Positions 1 to 13,123 are shown, counted from the first letter of the stretch. The stretch is 64,000 nucleotides of DNA from Cymodocea nodosa (GCA_036874045.1 CM072336.1:11312501-11376500), one strand, 5' to 3'. The notes: generated by a model from the letters alone, not told the origin. Made by a program: numbers and translations.

Positions 1-329
1 AAAAAAATTCTCGTAAAATTTTTTTTTTTTTAAGATCACATGTCTAATGGTATCACTAGACATCTGGTGCAAATTTTTTTGTAAAACATGATGTACATCT
101 TTTATGATTTATAAATTAAATTAATAAATATATTTTTTGTTATTAATATAATTTATAGTTATTAATCATAATAAAGTACTTTTTGTAACAGACGTAATAT
201 ATCTATTATTGGTATATGTATTTGTCACAATTTTCACCTATCGTGATGGCTCTAACATGTTTATTGTGACGGTTGTATAGAATCGTCACGATAAGTGTAT
301 CTATAGTGATGATCGATTTTCTTGTAATG
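1..329. mobile_element. CACTA (En/Spm) transposon, terminal part, running off the left edge
   Basis: The stretch ends with TTTTCTTGTAATG at 317-329, the inverse of the usual plant CACTA terminus CACTACAAGAAAA with one change. Before it, from about 230 to 310, are several direct and inverted copies of a short motif around TCGTCACGATA (tatcgtgatgg, ttgtgacgg, atcgtcacgata, atagtgatg). That is the arrangement of CACTA subterminal repeats. No transposase is visible, and the other end lies outside the window. A MITE with the same ends cannot be excluded. Confidence 0.5.
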
Positions 330-2028
330 ACTTAGATTTGTACTCTTATTGATCAATTTTAAAATTAGCAGCAACGCTCACATAGAATGCTAATTAGATT
401 AAAAAAGGAAGTAGCACAAATCAGGTGCAAAATAAAAAATCATTATACCATGTAAAAGAACACAACACATCAACTAACTAAAAACTCTACGGAATGACAT
501 AAATGCCTACCTTTTTCGTTCATTACTTTCTGCTTGAACTTCACATTATGGATGTGAATTTAGAAATATACTTGGAGCATGTATGCATTCATCACGTTTG
601 AGTTAAAGGAAAAACAAACTAGGTAAGTATTCTAATAGGTAAATTCTTTTAACTAGGGCATGAGGATCTTAGCATGTCAGCTCAACAGGCAGAGATAATA
701 AAATAAACAAGTACTTCGGAGGGTACGAACCTTTTCATTTGATTATGAGGATCAAATGCCATGTATTTATGAAAATCTTGTATAGAAATAATACATTATG
801 ATGTTTCTAGCCATTGGGCATAGCATTTAAGGAAATTTCATACATTTAGGCCAGATTAATACGTGGTTTAAGAAGTTCATAGTATATTATTGTTGATCAA
901 CACATAATATTATTGATTATTGTGTATTAACGCTTGCTAGTGTTGATGGTTGCTCAACATATTTGAAAATGCTTAAGCTATGATGAATGTGGCTTGGCAT
1001 GAACAACTTTGTCTTTATACATATGACATGGTATCTCATAGTTGATCGTTATATATTACTGTTGAATATTGCATATTACCATGCCTTGTTGATGAATGTG
1101 GTTAAATTTGCTTCGAAATGCCTCCTTCCTGTTGATTGTTGATTTTTGCGTGTTGTGGTGCCCTTTTGATGATTAAGCCACGGCCACAGTGATGCTGATC
1201 GATGCATGTTAGTGCGCTTTAACGCTTAATGGTGCATTTTATGGTTGATATGTGTGCGTTTATATTAAATGTAGCTTAACATGCTTGGAAATGCCTCCAA
1301 TGTGGGTTTTTATAATAATGGGTGTCATTCTCATAATCATTGAATTATGTTGGTGAAACTTATTGTATTACGGTGAAACATGTATATTGAGATGGTGTTT
1401 TGTGTATGTGTGGATATTACTTGATGGTTTGGTATGGTTACCATGAACTCTATCATAGGATCGGTACATGTCTATAGACTCCATCACAGGACTGATATGT
1501 GACCATGGATCCCATCACAGGACTGGTATGTGATTTAAGATTAGGTTGTAAGATTGAGACAACTGTAGTTAATACCATAACTGCTGAGTGTGTTCAATGA
1601 TATTAGAGTTGACTTGCATTATTATTTTGGTTTATTAGTAGATTACTTACTAGTCTTCTAGCTTTTCTTGGTTTCTCTTATGATTTTAGGCCCACCAGGT
1701 AACTCATGGGGAGGTGGTTAGCTGGAGTGAACCTTCCACGGTTAAGCGTACATGGCAACTTATTTTGATTTTTGTGCATGTGCTGTAATCCTTTTTGTTA
1801 ATCTTGAAATAATCAGATGCATCGGATGTGTTATCTGAGTTGTGTATGGACTGATTCCTATGGCTTTAGACATATTTTGAGAATTTTCTATTATATTTGT
1901 AGATTTCTATGTTTAAACCTCATCTGGCAAGTATCAACCTTGCGATAAAACGGAGGAGGGAGTTTTTGTATGTCATTTTAAAATATTAATTGTGAATTTT
2001 TTTTACTTTTTATTGAAGCAGGACAATT
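330..2028. other. A+T-rich stretch without a gene
   Basis: No long reading frame or RNA gene is seen. From about 1300 to 1960 the sequence resembles the LTR of a Ty3 chromovirus in style only: short direct repeats, then a run like ttagtagattacttactag followed by cccaccaggtaactcatgg. No LTR borders or target-site duplication were found, so this is a weak suspicion. Confidence 0.35.
1445..1536. repeat. Three imperfect ~30-bp tandem copies
   Basis: Three successive units share the core ATCACAGGACTGGTATGTG with several differences: tatcataggatcggtacatg, catcacaggactgatatgtg and catcacaggactggtatgtg. Short tandem arrays like this are common in LTR regions of plant retroelements, but no element is assigned. 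Confidence 0.6.
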
Positions 2029-3035
2029 TAGATGTGTCAATTGCATTGTGCCATTGCATGCCAGTCTTGACCTATAATGGGTTGGTCCAACCTAATCTAA
2101 TTTTTTAAATCAAGTCAAGTTGACCTACAATAAATTAGAAAATCGTCTTGCAGGCTAGACTAGCTCGCAAGCTGATTTAAGACAGGCTAGGTTGGCTTGT
2201 GGGTTGATTTAGGTTGGACTTGGGTTGGCTGGTAGGTTCATTCAGGTCAAGTTAAAATCAATGAAAAATAAAAAAATAGAATATAATACCTCTCTTATAT
2301 ACATTAATAAATGTAATATAATTAATAAATGTAAACGTAAAAGTTGATATATACAAAATTAATAAATGTTAAAGTAAAAGTTATTAAAAAATTAATAAAT
2401 GTAATACAAACTTATTTAAACGTAGAACTTGATGTAACAATTAAAAATGTAGAACAAAGTTTAAATAATGTTTGATATGTATGTTATAAAATATGAAAAG
2501 AATTAAATAAGAGATTTATCGTAACAACTAAGAAAAAATTAAATAAGAGATTTATCATAACAAATAGGAAAAAATTAAATAATTTTAATCATAGTTATTT
2601 AATAAGAGATAATCCTGATTTTCTAAATTTTGATGTAATAAATTGAAGAAAAACACAAAAATGCACATTTCTTATTTTATCATTAATATAATTTTGATGT
2701 AATAAATGTTTAAATATAATTATGTACATTGTACATTAAATGTAAAAATATTTGATGTAATTATAAAAATAATGTAATTTTAATTTAAATTCAGAAATAA
2801 AATAATTATTTTAACTTTATGACTTGTGTTTGAATGTATTTATGGATGATGAATTATGAATGGTTCGTTGATGATACCTTGATATTGATGTTAATGTAAT
2901 GAATAATGATTTATGAATGATGACTTATGTTTGATGTTCATGTATTTATAAATAAAATAATGTGTTTGAATGATGAATTAATTATCAAAAATGTTGTAAT
3001 TTTTTTTTTTACTTTAAAATCAAAAAAATAAATAT

Positions 3036-3420
3036 AAAAAATCAAAAACTTTGGTTGGACCGAAGTTAAGATTCGGTCAAATCAAATGAAAAAATAAACA
3101 AAATAAAAAACTTCAGTCAGACCGAATCTTATCTTCGGTCAAATCAAAGGAAAAAATAATAACTTAAAAATCTTTGGTCAGATCGAAGCTTATCTTTGGT
3201 TAGATCAAAGGAAAAAATAATAACTTAAAAATCTTCGGTTGGATTAAAACTTATCTTCAGTCAAACCGAAGGAAAAAATAATAAATTTAAAAAACTTCAG
3301 TCCAACTGAAGTTTATCTTCGGTCTAACTGAAGAAAAAAATTAAAATATATAGGTTAGATTGAAGAAAAAAAAATGTTTAAAAAAATCAAAAACTTCAAT
3401 CTAACAGAAGTTGAGCTTTG
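3036..3420. repeat. hAT internal dyad repeat array, left part
   Basis: About six units of roughly 60 bp alternate an A-rich spacer (aaaaaataataacttaaaaa) with near-palindromes such as CTTCGGTTGGACCGAAG or TTCGGTCAAATCAAAGG. The Athila element is inserted directly at the right edge of this array, and similar units resume after 30798. Arrays of short binding sites near the ends are typical of hAT elements, so these may be old transposase sites. That role is inferred. Confidence 0.7.
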
Positions 3421-3425
3421 GTTAG

Positions 3426-5558
3426 TGTTTAAAATGAAAAAGTGCATATTATTAATGGTTAAATGATGGTTAATTGCATAATATTTAGCTTATCATATGA
3501 GAATTAAGTCATTATGTTATAATTACACTGTTATATGCTTTAATTAAAAAATCTGCTTAGATTGGGGGAATTAATGTCAATTTAGTACATTTCTGAACTG
3601 TCAATAAGTTGCAGGCTGTGAAATTCTTAAGTATCCGAATTTTCTGATATTTCAGACAGTTATGTTTTAAAAGAATATTTTATTATTTTCTAAAGTACAC
3701 GTGTCGAAACCATAATGCATGACTTAAGTGAACTTTCGGTGAGTTATCTATAACTATCCAAAATTGCAGCTGGGCATCGGACAGTTATTGTGTAACTCTC
3801 CAAAATCTCTTTTTATTTATAAAATAGCTGTGGAAACGTGTCATGCTTTGGGAAAGTGACTTAAGTGGATTTTTGGTGAGTTATCTATAACTATCTGAAA
3901 TGCATCTAAGCATCGGATAGTTAGACCTATAACTCTCTGAAATGTTTTATTTATTATTAAACTACTGCAGACACATGTCGAGATCTGGTAGATTTACTTA
4001 AGTTATATATCGGTGAGTTATTTGTAACTATCCGAAATGCATCTAAGCATTGGATAGTTAAGTTTATAAGTATATGAAATACATCTAAGTATCGGATAGT
4101 TAAATTTATGCACGTATTTTATAGTTAAATCAACGAAGAAAGTCTGTTGAGTTATCTGTAACTCCACGGACTATTTATTTTCTAATATGCCACTATAGCG
4201 GTTGCAGGAACAGATAGTTGGAAGAAAAAAACCACGATCGCACGTATCACACAGGAATTCACTCGTCGAAGGGAGAAGAAATCATCGTCGTTGATATGAA
4301 TGAAGGAAATCCAACCAACCATTCAAGCAGAAGCAATTACCACTGAAGAAATATAAAAGAAAAGAAGAAAAAGAAGTAAAGGTTGTGTGATCGATGGACG
4401 GCCAGTGTGTATAGAGGAGGAGTACCGAGCTTTCTGCAGGCAGTATCAACAATTCTCCAAAATACCACACCAACCATCGTTACCACCACCACAATCACCA
4501 ACCATCGGAGGTCTGTGAGGATACTTTCTTGATGTCGGGTTGATTCTGAGCAAAACATAGTGCCTGACAACCATTGTGAGGAGTGATCGCGTCGTAGGAA
4601 GGGAAGCCATTTTCACCAAGCGTCGACTCATATTTCAGGAGATTGTAAAGCTTCTAGCCTTGGCTTCGGGTTGATGCCTGTATGCTGAAGAGGAGATCAT
4701 CTTGCAATTCTAGACTCGCGATTCTATAGGGAGAGGAGACAAAATTGTAAGTGGTTTAATTTTTAGTGGTGTAATCACGTCGTATGTAGTGACGGAAGTA
4801 TTTACTATCAATTGAGATTACTTTACATTTCACCTTTCGCCCATTTCCATGTTCATATTAAAACAAAAATACCAAAAACATTTATCTATGTTTGTATGTT
4901 GTATTTAAGTGTTGTATTGTTTGTGTTGTATCGTGATTAATGTTATCTTTATCAGTGTTGTGATTGTTTTATGTTAGTTTTAGTTTTACAGTTTACTAAA
5001 ATTGGTTCGTTCAAAAGACTTAAAAATTTTAATGGTTACTGTTTGAATTATCTGAATGTTAGTATGCTTAATGATAAATCCAATGTTTACTAACATTAAA
5101 GAGCATAATTGATGTTATTTACAATTTGTAGAATCGCCCAATGGTTGGCTGAATTCCTTTGTAAATAGTAGTATTAAAAAGAAAAGACATGCTCGTGGAG
5201 TTAACTTAAGTTCACGAGGTTAGTCCGTTGTGTTAGCCATAACTCAACAAACAAAGTTCGTTGAGTTAACTGTAACTCAACGGAGAGTTTATTGAATATA
5301 TAAATTTGATTGTTAACAAACAGATAGTTCTCAACTCTTAAGCAATTCCCTATGGGATCGGCCTGTAGTTGCACATTGATACAATAGACACTGTGCACTT
5401 GCAGTTAAAGTACAAATTGGAATTAATATCTAAATTGTATTAAAGGTTGTTTGTTTACTTCTAAAAGAAAAAGAATAGGCATAAAGATAAATTAACTAAG
5501 TAAAAACAAAAGTAACAAATCCAAGTTTTTCTAGTGTAGTGTTGGGAAAATCCAAACA
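3426..5558 (+). repeat. 5' LTR of the outer Athila copy
   Basis: It starts TGTTTAAAATG and ends TCCAAACA, directly followed by the primer binding site. It contains U3 repeats of the type cggatagtta...taactatccgaaatg (about 3740-4110) and cgttgagtta...taactcaacgg dyads (about 5200-5292). It matches the LTRs at 15440, 24685, 28733, 43265 and 60089. Confidence 0.9.
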
Positions 5559-5565
5559 AGTTTTA

Positions 5566-5583
5566 TGGCGCCGTTGCCGGGGA
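5566..5583 (+). other. Primer binding site (tRNA-Asp), outer copy
   Basis: TGGCGCCGTTGCCGGGGA is complementary to the 3' end of plant tRNA-Asp(GUC), which ends in ...CCCCGGCAACGGCGCCA. It lies 7 bp after the LTR. A tRNA-Asp primer is usual for Athila elements. Confidence 0.9.
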
Positions 5584-5672
5584 ATTGAATTGAATTGAAT
5601 TAACATAAGCAACTGTTAGAGCTGTTTCATTTTAATAGCAAGAGTTGTGTGTTTTCTTTTGTAATTGAGAAT

Positions 5673-6746
5673 ATGGCATATGCTTATGCTCAAAGATTTC
5701 TAAAACCTGTAATTAGCATATGTGAATTCTGCAATTCTAAAGGACACGACATTTCTGACTGTTTGAAACTGAGACGTTTACAAATGGTTAGATCCTATGA
5801 ACAACAAATGAATTATCCTTAGTATAATAGAGCTGAGTATGAGAATCCTATAATTTACCCAATTGATGGTCAATATAGAATGTGTAATATGTTGAGAGAC
5901 ACGGAAGTTTGGGATAGGTATGACAAACTAGAGCGTAGTATAGAGCAAAACGTGGACAAACTAGAATACTTTATGTGTTAGCAACAAGAAGTCAACCAAT
6001 TAAACTATAAGGAAGCATATTCATAACCTAAAAAGGATATAATTTACGAAATTGAAAAAACCATAATGAAAATTGATCAAAAATTGAATGCAATGAGATT
6101 AGATGATTTGGAAAGAAAACTAAAAGCATTGGACGAATATACAATGAAAATACAAGTTATGCAACAGGACAATGAAAATTATAATATTATAAATCTACAT
6201 AATTTACAAAATATACAGCAAACAGAAAATATTAATGTAAGAGAATTTAAAGAATGCACTTTAAAACTAAAAACAATTGAAGATCATAATCACGAAAATG
6301 ATATACAAAAACATCATAAGAGTAACAAAAATCTGGAAAAAGTATGTGTAACATTAAGATCTAGAATTGATATACCACCAAGAACTCAAAATGAAAATAA
6401 TACGAAGGTGGATAAGAGTAAAAATCAAAATGATAATGAAAATGTAATAGTTGAAAATCAAAAAATTACTGAAGAACAATTTGAATCTGCTAATGAAGAT
6501 AAAAATGATCAAACAAATCAAACAAAAGAAAAAGAATCTTTTAAATCACAATCTTTAGCACCCTATCCTGAAAGATTACAACAAACAATACCTAAAAAAC
6601 AAGAAAAAATCAAAGAAATTTTTGAAAAAGTACAAGTTAACATTCCTTTGTTAGATCTATTGCAGAAAATGCCACATTGTGCTAAATTTCTGAAGGATTG
6701 GTTACTAAGAAAAGAGAGCGAAAAGTTCTTAGAAATGTCTTTTTAG
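5673..6746 (+). pseudogene. Athila Gag, nucleocapsid and C-terminal half (fossil)
   Basis: The first coding part of the element starts MAYAYAQRFLKP and quickly reaches a CCHC zinc knuckle, CEFCNSKGHDISDC. A charged, coiled-coil-prone Asn/Glu/Lys-rich stretch follows. It ends with Athila landmarks: VTLRS, then PYPERLQQT, then VQVNIPLLDLLQKMP, which precede the protease in this lineage. The capsid domain that normally comes before the zinc knuckle is not here; a matching capsid part lies at 13327-14506. The nested copy has the same start, so this layout belongs to the family. Broken, with a few breaks. Confidence 0.8.
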
Positions 6747-6754
6747 CTTAGCAA

Positions 6755-8944
6755 AGTAGTTCCTTATTTCTGCTACAAATTCCTAAAAAGTTATCTGATC
6801 CTGGAATCTATGTTATATCATGCACCATAGGAAATATCATTCTAGAAAAAACCTTAATAGACTTAGGTGTAGGTATAAATGTTATGCCAAGTGATATATT
6901 TGCATCCTTAGAATTAGAAGGCTTAACTCCTACTAGTACGGTTATTCAATTAGCTGATAGAAGTATAAGATACCCTAGAGGAAAAATAAAGGATGTTTTA
7001 ATTAAAATCAAAAATTTTATATATCCTATTGATATTGTAATTTTGGATTCCCAACAAATTAAGCATAAAAATAGTGATACATCTTTAATTCTGGGAAGGC
7101 CATTTTTAGCAACATTAGGGGCTGTTATAAATTGTAAAACTGGAGTAATGAAGTTAGCATATGGTAATGAGGATACTCAATTAAATATTTTCAAACTAGA
7201 AAGGTTTGAAGAGTTAGAAATGTCCTTACATACCATAGACTTTTTAGAGAATGAAGGAGATATGTTAGACGATGTGATTCAAGAAGAATTAAATAGGCAA
7301 ATCAATTCTGAAACTTTAGAGGAAAGTGAAAGCATAAATATAGAAGGAAATCTGGAAGAAATTAATTTAGAAAATGATGATGTTCAATTAGGAGCTCTAG
7401 CTTCTGATGGGCAACATTTAGAATTAAAACTTTTACCTCCTGAATTAACCTATATATTTCTGGAAGAGAAACGAACCTGTCCAATCATTATTGCTTCAGA
7501 TTTAAAAGAGGATCAAATAGCTAAATTAAAAGATGTAGTAAAAAGTTATAAAGAAGTAATAGGATGGACTATGACTGATATAAAAGGGTTAAGTTCAACT
7601 TTATGCTGTCACCACATATATTTAGAAGAGAATGCTAAACCTGTTAGAATTCCTGAGAGGAGATTAAATCCAAACCTTAAAGAAGTAGTCAGGAAGGAAA
7701 TAGTGAAATGGTTAGATAATGACATAATTTATCTGATTTCTGATAGCTCGTGGGTTAGTCCAATCCATGTAGTTCCCAAGAAATCAGGATTAGCAGTTAT
7801 TAGGAATGAAAGTCAAGACTTGATACCTACTAGAATTCAATCAAGCTGGAGAGCATGCATAGACTATAGAAAGCTGAATGTTGTAACTAGGAAAGATCAT
7901 TTTCTCTTACCTTTTATAGATCAAATGCTGGAAAGATTAGCAGGGCAAGAATATTTTTGTTTCCTAGACGGGTATTCAAGTTATAATCAAATTCCAATAG
8001 CATTAGAGGATCAAGAGAAAACAACTTTCACCTATCCTAATGGAACTTATGCTTTTAAGAGAATGCCATTCGGATTATGCAATGCACCAGCTACCTTTCA
8101 AAGGTGTATGCAGGGCATATTTACTGGAATGACTGAAGATTTCTTAGAAATATTTATGGATGATTTTACTGTATATGGAAACTCATATGAAGTCTGTTTA
8201 AAAATTTTAGACTTAATATTAAAACGTTGTGTGGAAAAAAATCTGGTTTTAAATTGGGAAAAATGTCACTTCATGGTTAAACAAGGAATAGTTTTAGAGC
8301 ATGTTCTTTCTAAGAAAGGGTTGGAAGTAGATAAAGCTAAAATAGAAGTAATTTCTAATATTCCAGAACCTAAATTAGTAAAAGATATTAGATCATTTTT
8401 AGGACATGCTAGTTTTTACCGAAGATTTATTAAAGACTTTTGCAAGATAGCTAGACCCTTAACTAATCTATTAAAAGATGTTCTATTTAACTTTGATAAA
8501 AATTGCAAGGAAGCATTTTTCAGACTTAAGACTAGCTTAATTTCAACTCCTATAATTCAAGCACCTGATTGGAACCATCCATTTGAATTAATGTGCGATG
8601 CTTCTGATTTTGCTATAGGAGCAGTGTTAGGACAGAAGATAGAAAAATCTTCTAGAATGATTCATTATGCAAGCAAAACCTTAAATGATGCTCAAGTTAA
8701 TTACACAACTACTGAAAAAGAATTATTAGTTGTTGTGTTTGCTTTAGAAAAGTTTAGATCATATCTGATTGGAGCAAAAGTAATAGTATACATAGATCAT
8801 TCAGCTCTAAAACATCTAATAAAGAAAAAAGAGACTAAACCTAGATTGATCCGATGGATATTATTATTACAAGAATTTGATCTAGAAATTAAAGATAAAA
8901 AAGGTTGTGAGAATATAGTAGCAGATCATTTATCAAGATTATAA
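6755..8944 (+). pseudogene. Athila pol: protease, reverse transcriptase, RNase H (fossil)
   Basis: The aspartic protease region has the Athila-type core [16 protein letters not shown] and then [14 protein letters not shown] and [10 protein letters not shown]. Reverse transcriptase follows: [34 protein letters not shown] and the catalytic FMDDF box. RNase H follows with [18 protein letters not shown], then [17 protein letters not shown], and ends [11 protein letters not shown]. Most of this stretch is still one long open frame (6884-8944), which fits a fairly young insertion. The residues and order are those of Athila-class Ty3/Gypsy pol. Confidence 0.88.
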
Positions 8945-10310
8945 ATGGAAAAATCAAATATTGAAATTAAGGATAATTTTCCTAATGAACAATTAATGAC
9001 CATTAACACAATACCTTGGTATGCAAACATAGTTAATTATTTAGTTACTAGTTTAACACCTAAGGATTGGAATAGATAGGATAAGAAATTATTTTTCTCG
9101 AGAGTAAAATATTACTATTGGGAAGACCCCTACTTATTTAAGAAATGTCTTGATCTAGTTTTAAGGAGGTGTATTCTAGAAACTGAATATCCGAGCATAT
9201 TATCTTTCTATCATGACCAAGCTTGTGGAGGGCATTTTGGCTCAAGGAAAACTGCTGCAAAAATTCTGCAATGTGGATTTTATTGGCCAACACTATTCAA
9301 AGATGCTCATAAATATTGCTTAAGTTGTTTAAGATGTCAACAAATAGGAAGAATATCAAAGAGGAATATGATGCCTCTTAATCCTATTGTTAAGGTTGAA
9401 ATCTTTGATGTGTGGGGAATAGATTTTATGGGTCTATTTCCTATGTCTAATCAATTTAATTACATATTGTTGGGGGTGGATTATGTATCTAAATGGATAG
9501 AAGTTATTCCTACAAAAACTAATGACAACAAAGTAGTAATACAATTTATAAGAACCAATATATTTGCCAGATTTGGAATACCTAAAGCTATTATTAGTGA
9601 TAGAGGAACTCATTTCTGTAATAGAAGTTTTGAAGCCTTAATGAAGAAATATGGAGTAAACCACAAAATTGCAACATCATATCATCCGCAAACAAGTGGA
9701 CAAGTAGAAAGTACAAACAAACAAATTAAATTAATTTTAGAAAAAGTAGTAAATCCTACTAGAACAGATTGGGCTAATAGATTGATAGATGCACTTTGGA
9801 CTTATAGAACTGCTTATAAAACGAGCTTAGGTATGTCACCTTTTAGGCTAGTATATGGAAAAGGTTGTCATTTACTAGTTGAAATAGAACATAAAGCTTA
9901 TTAGGCATTAAAAACTCTGAACACTAATTTAAATCAAGCTGCTGAAAATATAAAAATGCAATTAATTGAATTAGAAGAATTTAGAAATGAAGCTTATTCG
10001 AAGATTGTAAGAGAAAATGAAATTTTGGCATGATAGGAAAATTATTCCAAAAAGCTTTGAAATAGGACAAAAAGTATATCTTTATATGGCTAGACTCCAT
10101 AACAATCTAGGAAAATTAAGATCTAGATGGGCAGGACCTTACATAATTAGAAATATTTATCCTTATGGAGCTATTGAAATTGAAAATCCTAAAAATCAGA
10201 ATATATTTAAAGTAAATGGACAAAGACTTAGACCTATTCTGAAAACACCAAAAAGCTCCTTTGGAATTATAGAAGAAGTTAGAGTAGAGGACTACTCGAG
10301 CTTTACTTAG
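8945..10310 (+). pseudogene. Athila integrase (fossil)
   Basis: The HHCC zinc region ([14 protein letters not shown] ... [12 protein letters not shown]) lies near 9210-9355. The catalytic core follows: [18 protein letters not shown] and an ...[12 protein letters not shown] block giving the D, D and E positions. The C-terminal region (10017-10310) has the Ty3-typical GKLRSRWAGPYIIRNIYPYG and ends at 10310. No chromodomain is seen, as expected for Athila. Broken, with a few breaks. Confidence 0.85.
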
Positions 10311-10700
10311 TAAAAAATCAGTTTTTATATATATATAAATAAAATAAAAAATAAAATAAATATATATATATATAATATAAAAATCATTGCGGTTCAATCG
10401 ATTGGATCCATCAATATGATCGAAACATAAAAAAAAATGTATATTAATTTTGAGAAAAAAAATGTTGGTTTTACTGAAACATAGTATCGGTTCAACTAGA
10501 AAAAAATTAGGTCTGACCGAAACATAAACCAGTAAAAAAACCGAAAGACTATTATCTTAAATATTTTTATTATTATATCTGCTTGTACGGTAAGTTCGTT
10601 AAGTTATGCTTAACTCAACAAGCTTACTCCGTTGAGTCTTGAGTTAGTCAACGAGCTTATTCCGTTAACTATAGCTCAACGGAGTACTGTAGCTAAGACC
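10311..10700 (+). repeat. Post-pol noncoding block with CGGTT...AACCG and CGTTGAGTTA dyads
   Basis: An A+T run (10325-10380) is followed by several copies of a palindromic motif of the type TCGGTTCAACCGA in A-rich spacers (10385-10560). Then come copies of CGTTGAGTTA paired with TAACTCAACG (about 10590-10690). The nested copy has the same block, longer, at 20260-20800. No coding frame is evident. Confidence 0.7.
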
Positions 10701-11215
10701 ACGGATGAGAGAGTAATAGTTAGTTCAAGAAATGACCTGATTACCTGCCTAAACTTAGGGCATATTTAAACTAAAACCTAGGGTTTTGGGGGCATTATCC
10801 AACAAATCATTTAGAATCTAGAACAGTAGAAATTAGAGCGATTTCGTGCTGTTGTGTAACTCCACAATGAGGAAGATGACACTTGAGTTCTGGGAAGATG
10901 TAGTTGACACAACATAGTTTCTAAAGGAATTAGAGAATGGCACACACGGCAAAAGATTCGGAAAAAGACAAGAAGAAAAATAGGCTGAAATTAGTCTGCA
11001 GCCTGTACAAGAAGAAAGAACAGAAATTAGGGCAAAAATTGAATTGCCTGTGACTCCATCCCAATCTATTACAGAATCAGAAAGAACAGTGACAGCAGAT
11101 TGGTAGTCAGGAGGAAGAAGAAAGAGCAGAAAATGAAGAAGAAGCTGAACGAAGCCATTTGGACAAAAATAACTTTACAAATTCCACTGAAGAACAAGAA
11201 ACTCTTTAGCAATTT
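10701..11215 (+). other. Leader of the third ORF, no clear gene
   Basis: The strip before the third ORF is purine-rich from about 10860, with short Glu/Lys/Gln-rich frames on the plus strand. It may be the decayed N-terminal part of the third ORF. No domain is recognised. Confidence 0.4.
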
Positions 11216-12221
11216 ATGGAAAGAATTCAAGGCAAAGTGGAGAGTTCTGCCGGCTCACCACCACAGATAGAAGTAGAAGCAAAAATTCAGGAATCTATAG
11301 AGAATGTTCAAATGCAGCCTATAGTAGAGAAAGATCAAGAACAAACCCCTTTGGAACAACAAAGTCACATTCCTGACCCGACTGAAACAACAGCTCTGAA
11401 TGAGGTACATTTTTGGAGTTAGGAAGCTTATATCAAATATCAAGAGATTAGGGGTTATGATATTATTTACAGTAGACCAGTGAATTGAGATGGAATGCAA
11501 GAAATCAAAGAATTATTTGAATTCCAAGGTCTACTGAATTTTATTTCTCAAGAAAGAGGGCATGCAGTTTATGAGAATTTAGTGCCCTGTTTCTATGCAA
11601 ATTTAAGAGAAGGAGAAGGAAGATTAATTTCCAACGTGGAGGAAGCTAATGTACAGATAACACCAGAGCTTCTCTATAACATTTTTGGATTAAAAAATGA
11701 AGGACTAAAAATTTTGGAAGACAATTGCAGTTGAGTGAATAGAATAGGAAATCAAAGATTGTTTAGCTATCAATCCTAATGTGCATTTATTAAACAGATT
11801 GAAGCATTTAAATGGTAAAGCACACATGGTAGCCAACATTTTGATTAAGAATGTCTATCAATGACAAGGCCATGACATAGAATTGAGTCAATTTGTCAAA
11901 TGGGCCACATTTGCAGTTGTAAATAGAATTCAAATAAATTGGTCTGTAGTTTTTATCTCCAAGCTAAAAATAGTAAAGAAGAAATTATTTTATGGAGATT
12001 TGATTCCACTACTGATGGTGGATTGTATTGATTTCACGAAATGGGCATCAAAAAGAATCAGATCAAGAACCATTTCAGTGAAAGAGTACAGAAATTTTGT
12101 AGCTGCAGAAATAGCTGTACTGTTTGGAGGAATTACAGGAGCTATAGAAAGAATTAATCAATTAGAGCTTCAATTAGAAAAACTCCAGAAGGAAGTAGAT
12201 GAACTTAGGAATAGAGATTAA
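11216..12221 (+). pseudogene. Third ORF of the Athila copy, plant transposon-protein/ATHILA ORF type (fossil)
   Basis: A Glu/Gln-rich start (11216 onward) leads to a segment around HAVYENLVPCFYANLREGEG, then ANVQITPELLYNIFGLKNEG. This follows the pattern of the family called putative plant transposon protein or ATHILA ORF: a stretch with FYANL and later an LxxIFGL motif. A further part (11883-12221) has NRIQINWSVVFISKL and ends in a leucine-heptad coiled coil (INQLELQLEKLQKEVDELR). It sits where envelope-like ORFs lie in Athila elements, but no signal peptide or clear membrane anchor is visible. Broken, with several breaks. Confidence 0.6.
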
Positions 12222-12649
12222 ATTGTATTGTTCGTCTACTTGTATAGAATTGTATGAAAATTGTATGATGTACTTGTAATGTAAATTGATTCATATTAAT
12301 GAATATAAATTTTTTAGATGTACTTCTCATATGTGTTTTGAATGTGAAATGAATGGAATGTATTGAATGTTGTATATATTTTGTGGAACATTATGAATGA
12401 ATGTCTAACAGATTTACAATTTTCTGAATGATAGGATAAATGCTTAAAAATTTCTACATGTTGCAACGTAAAATGTAAATTCTACATAATATAAAATGAC
12501 TTGCAAGTTAAATATTTATATAATGTTTAGATATAAACAAATTTTGATTAGAATGATGCATTAATGACATAGATTTAACTTTATTTCAGTTAGCAGAATG
12601 AAAAAGAAAAAAAAAGTAGAGAGGAACTTACGAGAGTAAACTTAGAGGT
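12222..12649 (+). other. A+T-rich noncoding trailer after the third ORF
   Basis: It is rich in TTGTATGAAATTGTATG-like and gaatgtat repeats and has no reading frame. The same sequence follows the corresponding point of the nested copy (20868-21290), so it is a conserved part of the element. Confidence 0.55.
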
Positions 12650-12845
12650 TGTTAAGTGTTAACTCAACGAAGTATGCTCGTTGAGTTAAACGTAACTCCA
12701 CGAGGTCAGTAATATAATATAAGGTCACTCCGTTGAGTTATTTGTAACTCAATAAAGTTAGTCCGTGGAGTTAGCAACAATAACCAACTTTGTTCTGTTG
12801 AGTTATCCGTAACTCAACGAGGTTAGTTCGTGGATTAAGCAGAAT
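12650..12845 (+). repeat. Cluster of CGTTGAGTTA / TAACTCAACG dyads
   Basis: At least four dyads of the form cgttgagtta-n-taactcaacg, some with tccacgag in place of tcaacgag, are spaced about 45-60 bp apart. The same motif recurs in every LTR (16940-17035, 26190-26280, 44765-44858, 60362-60455) and after pol. The cluster lies directly upstream of the possible internal promoter. Confidence 0.75.
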
Positions 12846-13000
12846 GATTATTCTTTTAACCACGAATGAAACTTCATCAGTTTAGCAGTTACCAAAATTT
12901 GAAATTAGTAGTGGTACACGTACCCATAAAAATAGGAACCATGATGTACATTGCAAGACACGTTCTTGCAAAGAGATTTATTCATTTTATGGATGTGCAT

Positions 13001-13012
13001 TATATATATAAA
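13001..13012 (+). promoter_or_regulatory. Possible internal TATA box for the F-box transcript
   Basis: TATATATATAAA lies about 110 bp upstream of an ATG (13124) that opens a short first-exon-like frame. It is downstream of the dyad cluster. The nested copy has a similar tatatatat run at 21642-21650. Promoter activity is inferred; the family LTR has its own TATA box. Confidence 0.35.
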
Positions 13013-13123
13013 CAGAATGTTATTTACGAGTTACCAGCACTTTTAAAAGAAAGGAGAATGCGTTGGAGGAACTGGAAGGAGAAGCAGTTGATTCAACTTC
13101 ATCCGATAACAAATATTTATTGA

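Noticed and set aside
8162-10020. A splice event to explain the shorter pol of the nested Athila copy
   Set aside because: Unlike the segment at 13142-14694, the junction does not fit a GT...AG pair, so splicing is not supported there.
12866-13123. Open frame of 85 codons before the F-box unit as a gene
   Set aside because: It is A+T-driven, not open in the nested copy at the same place, shows no domain, and overlaps the proposed promoter region.
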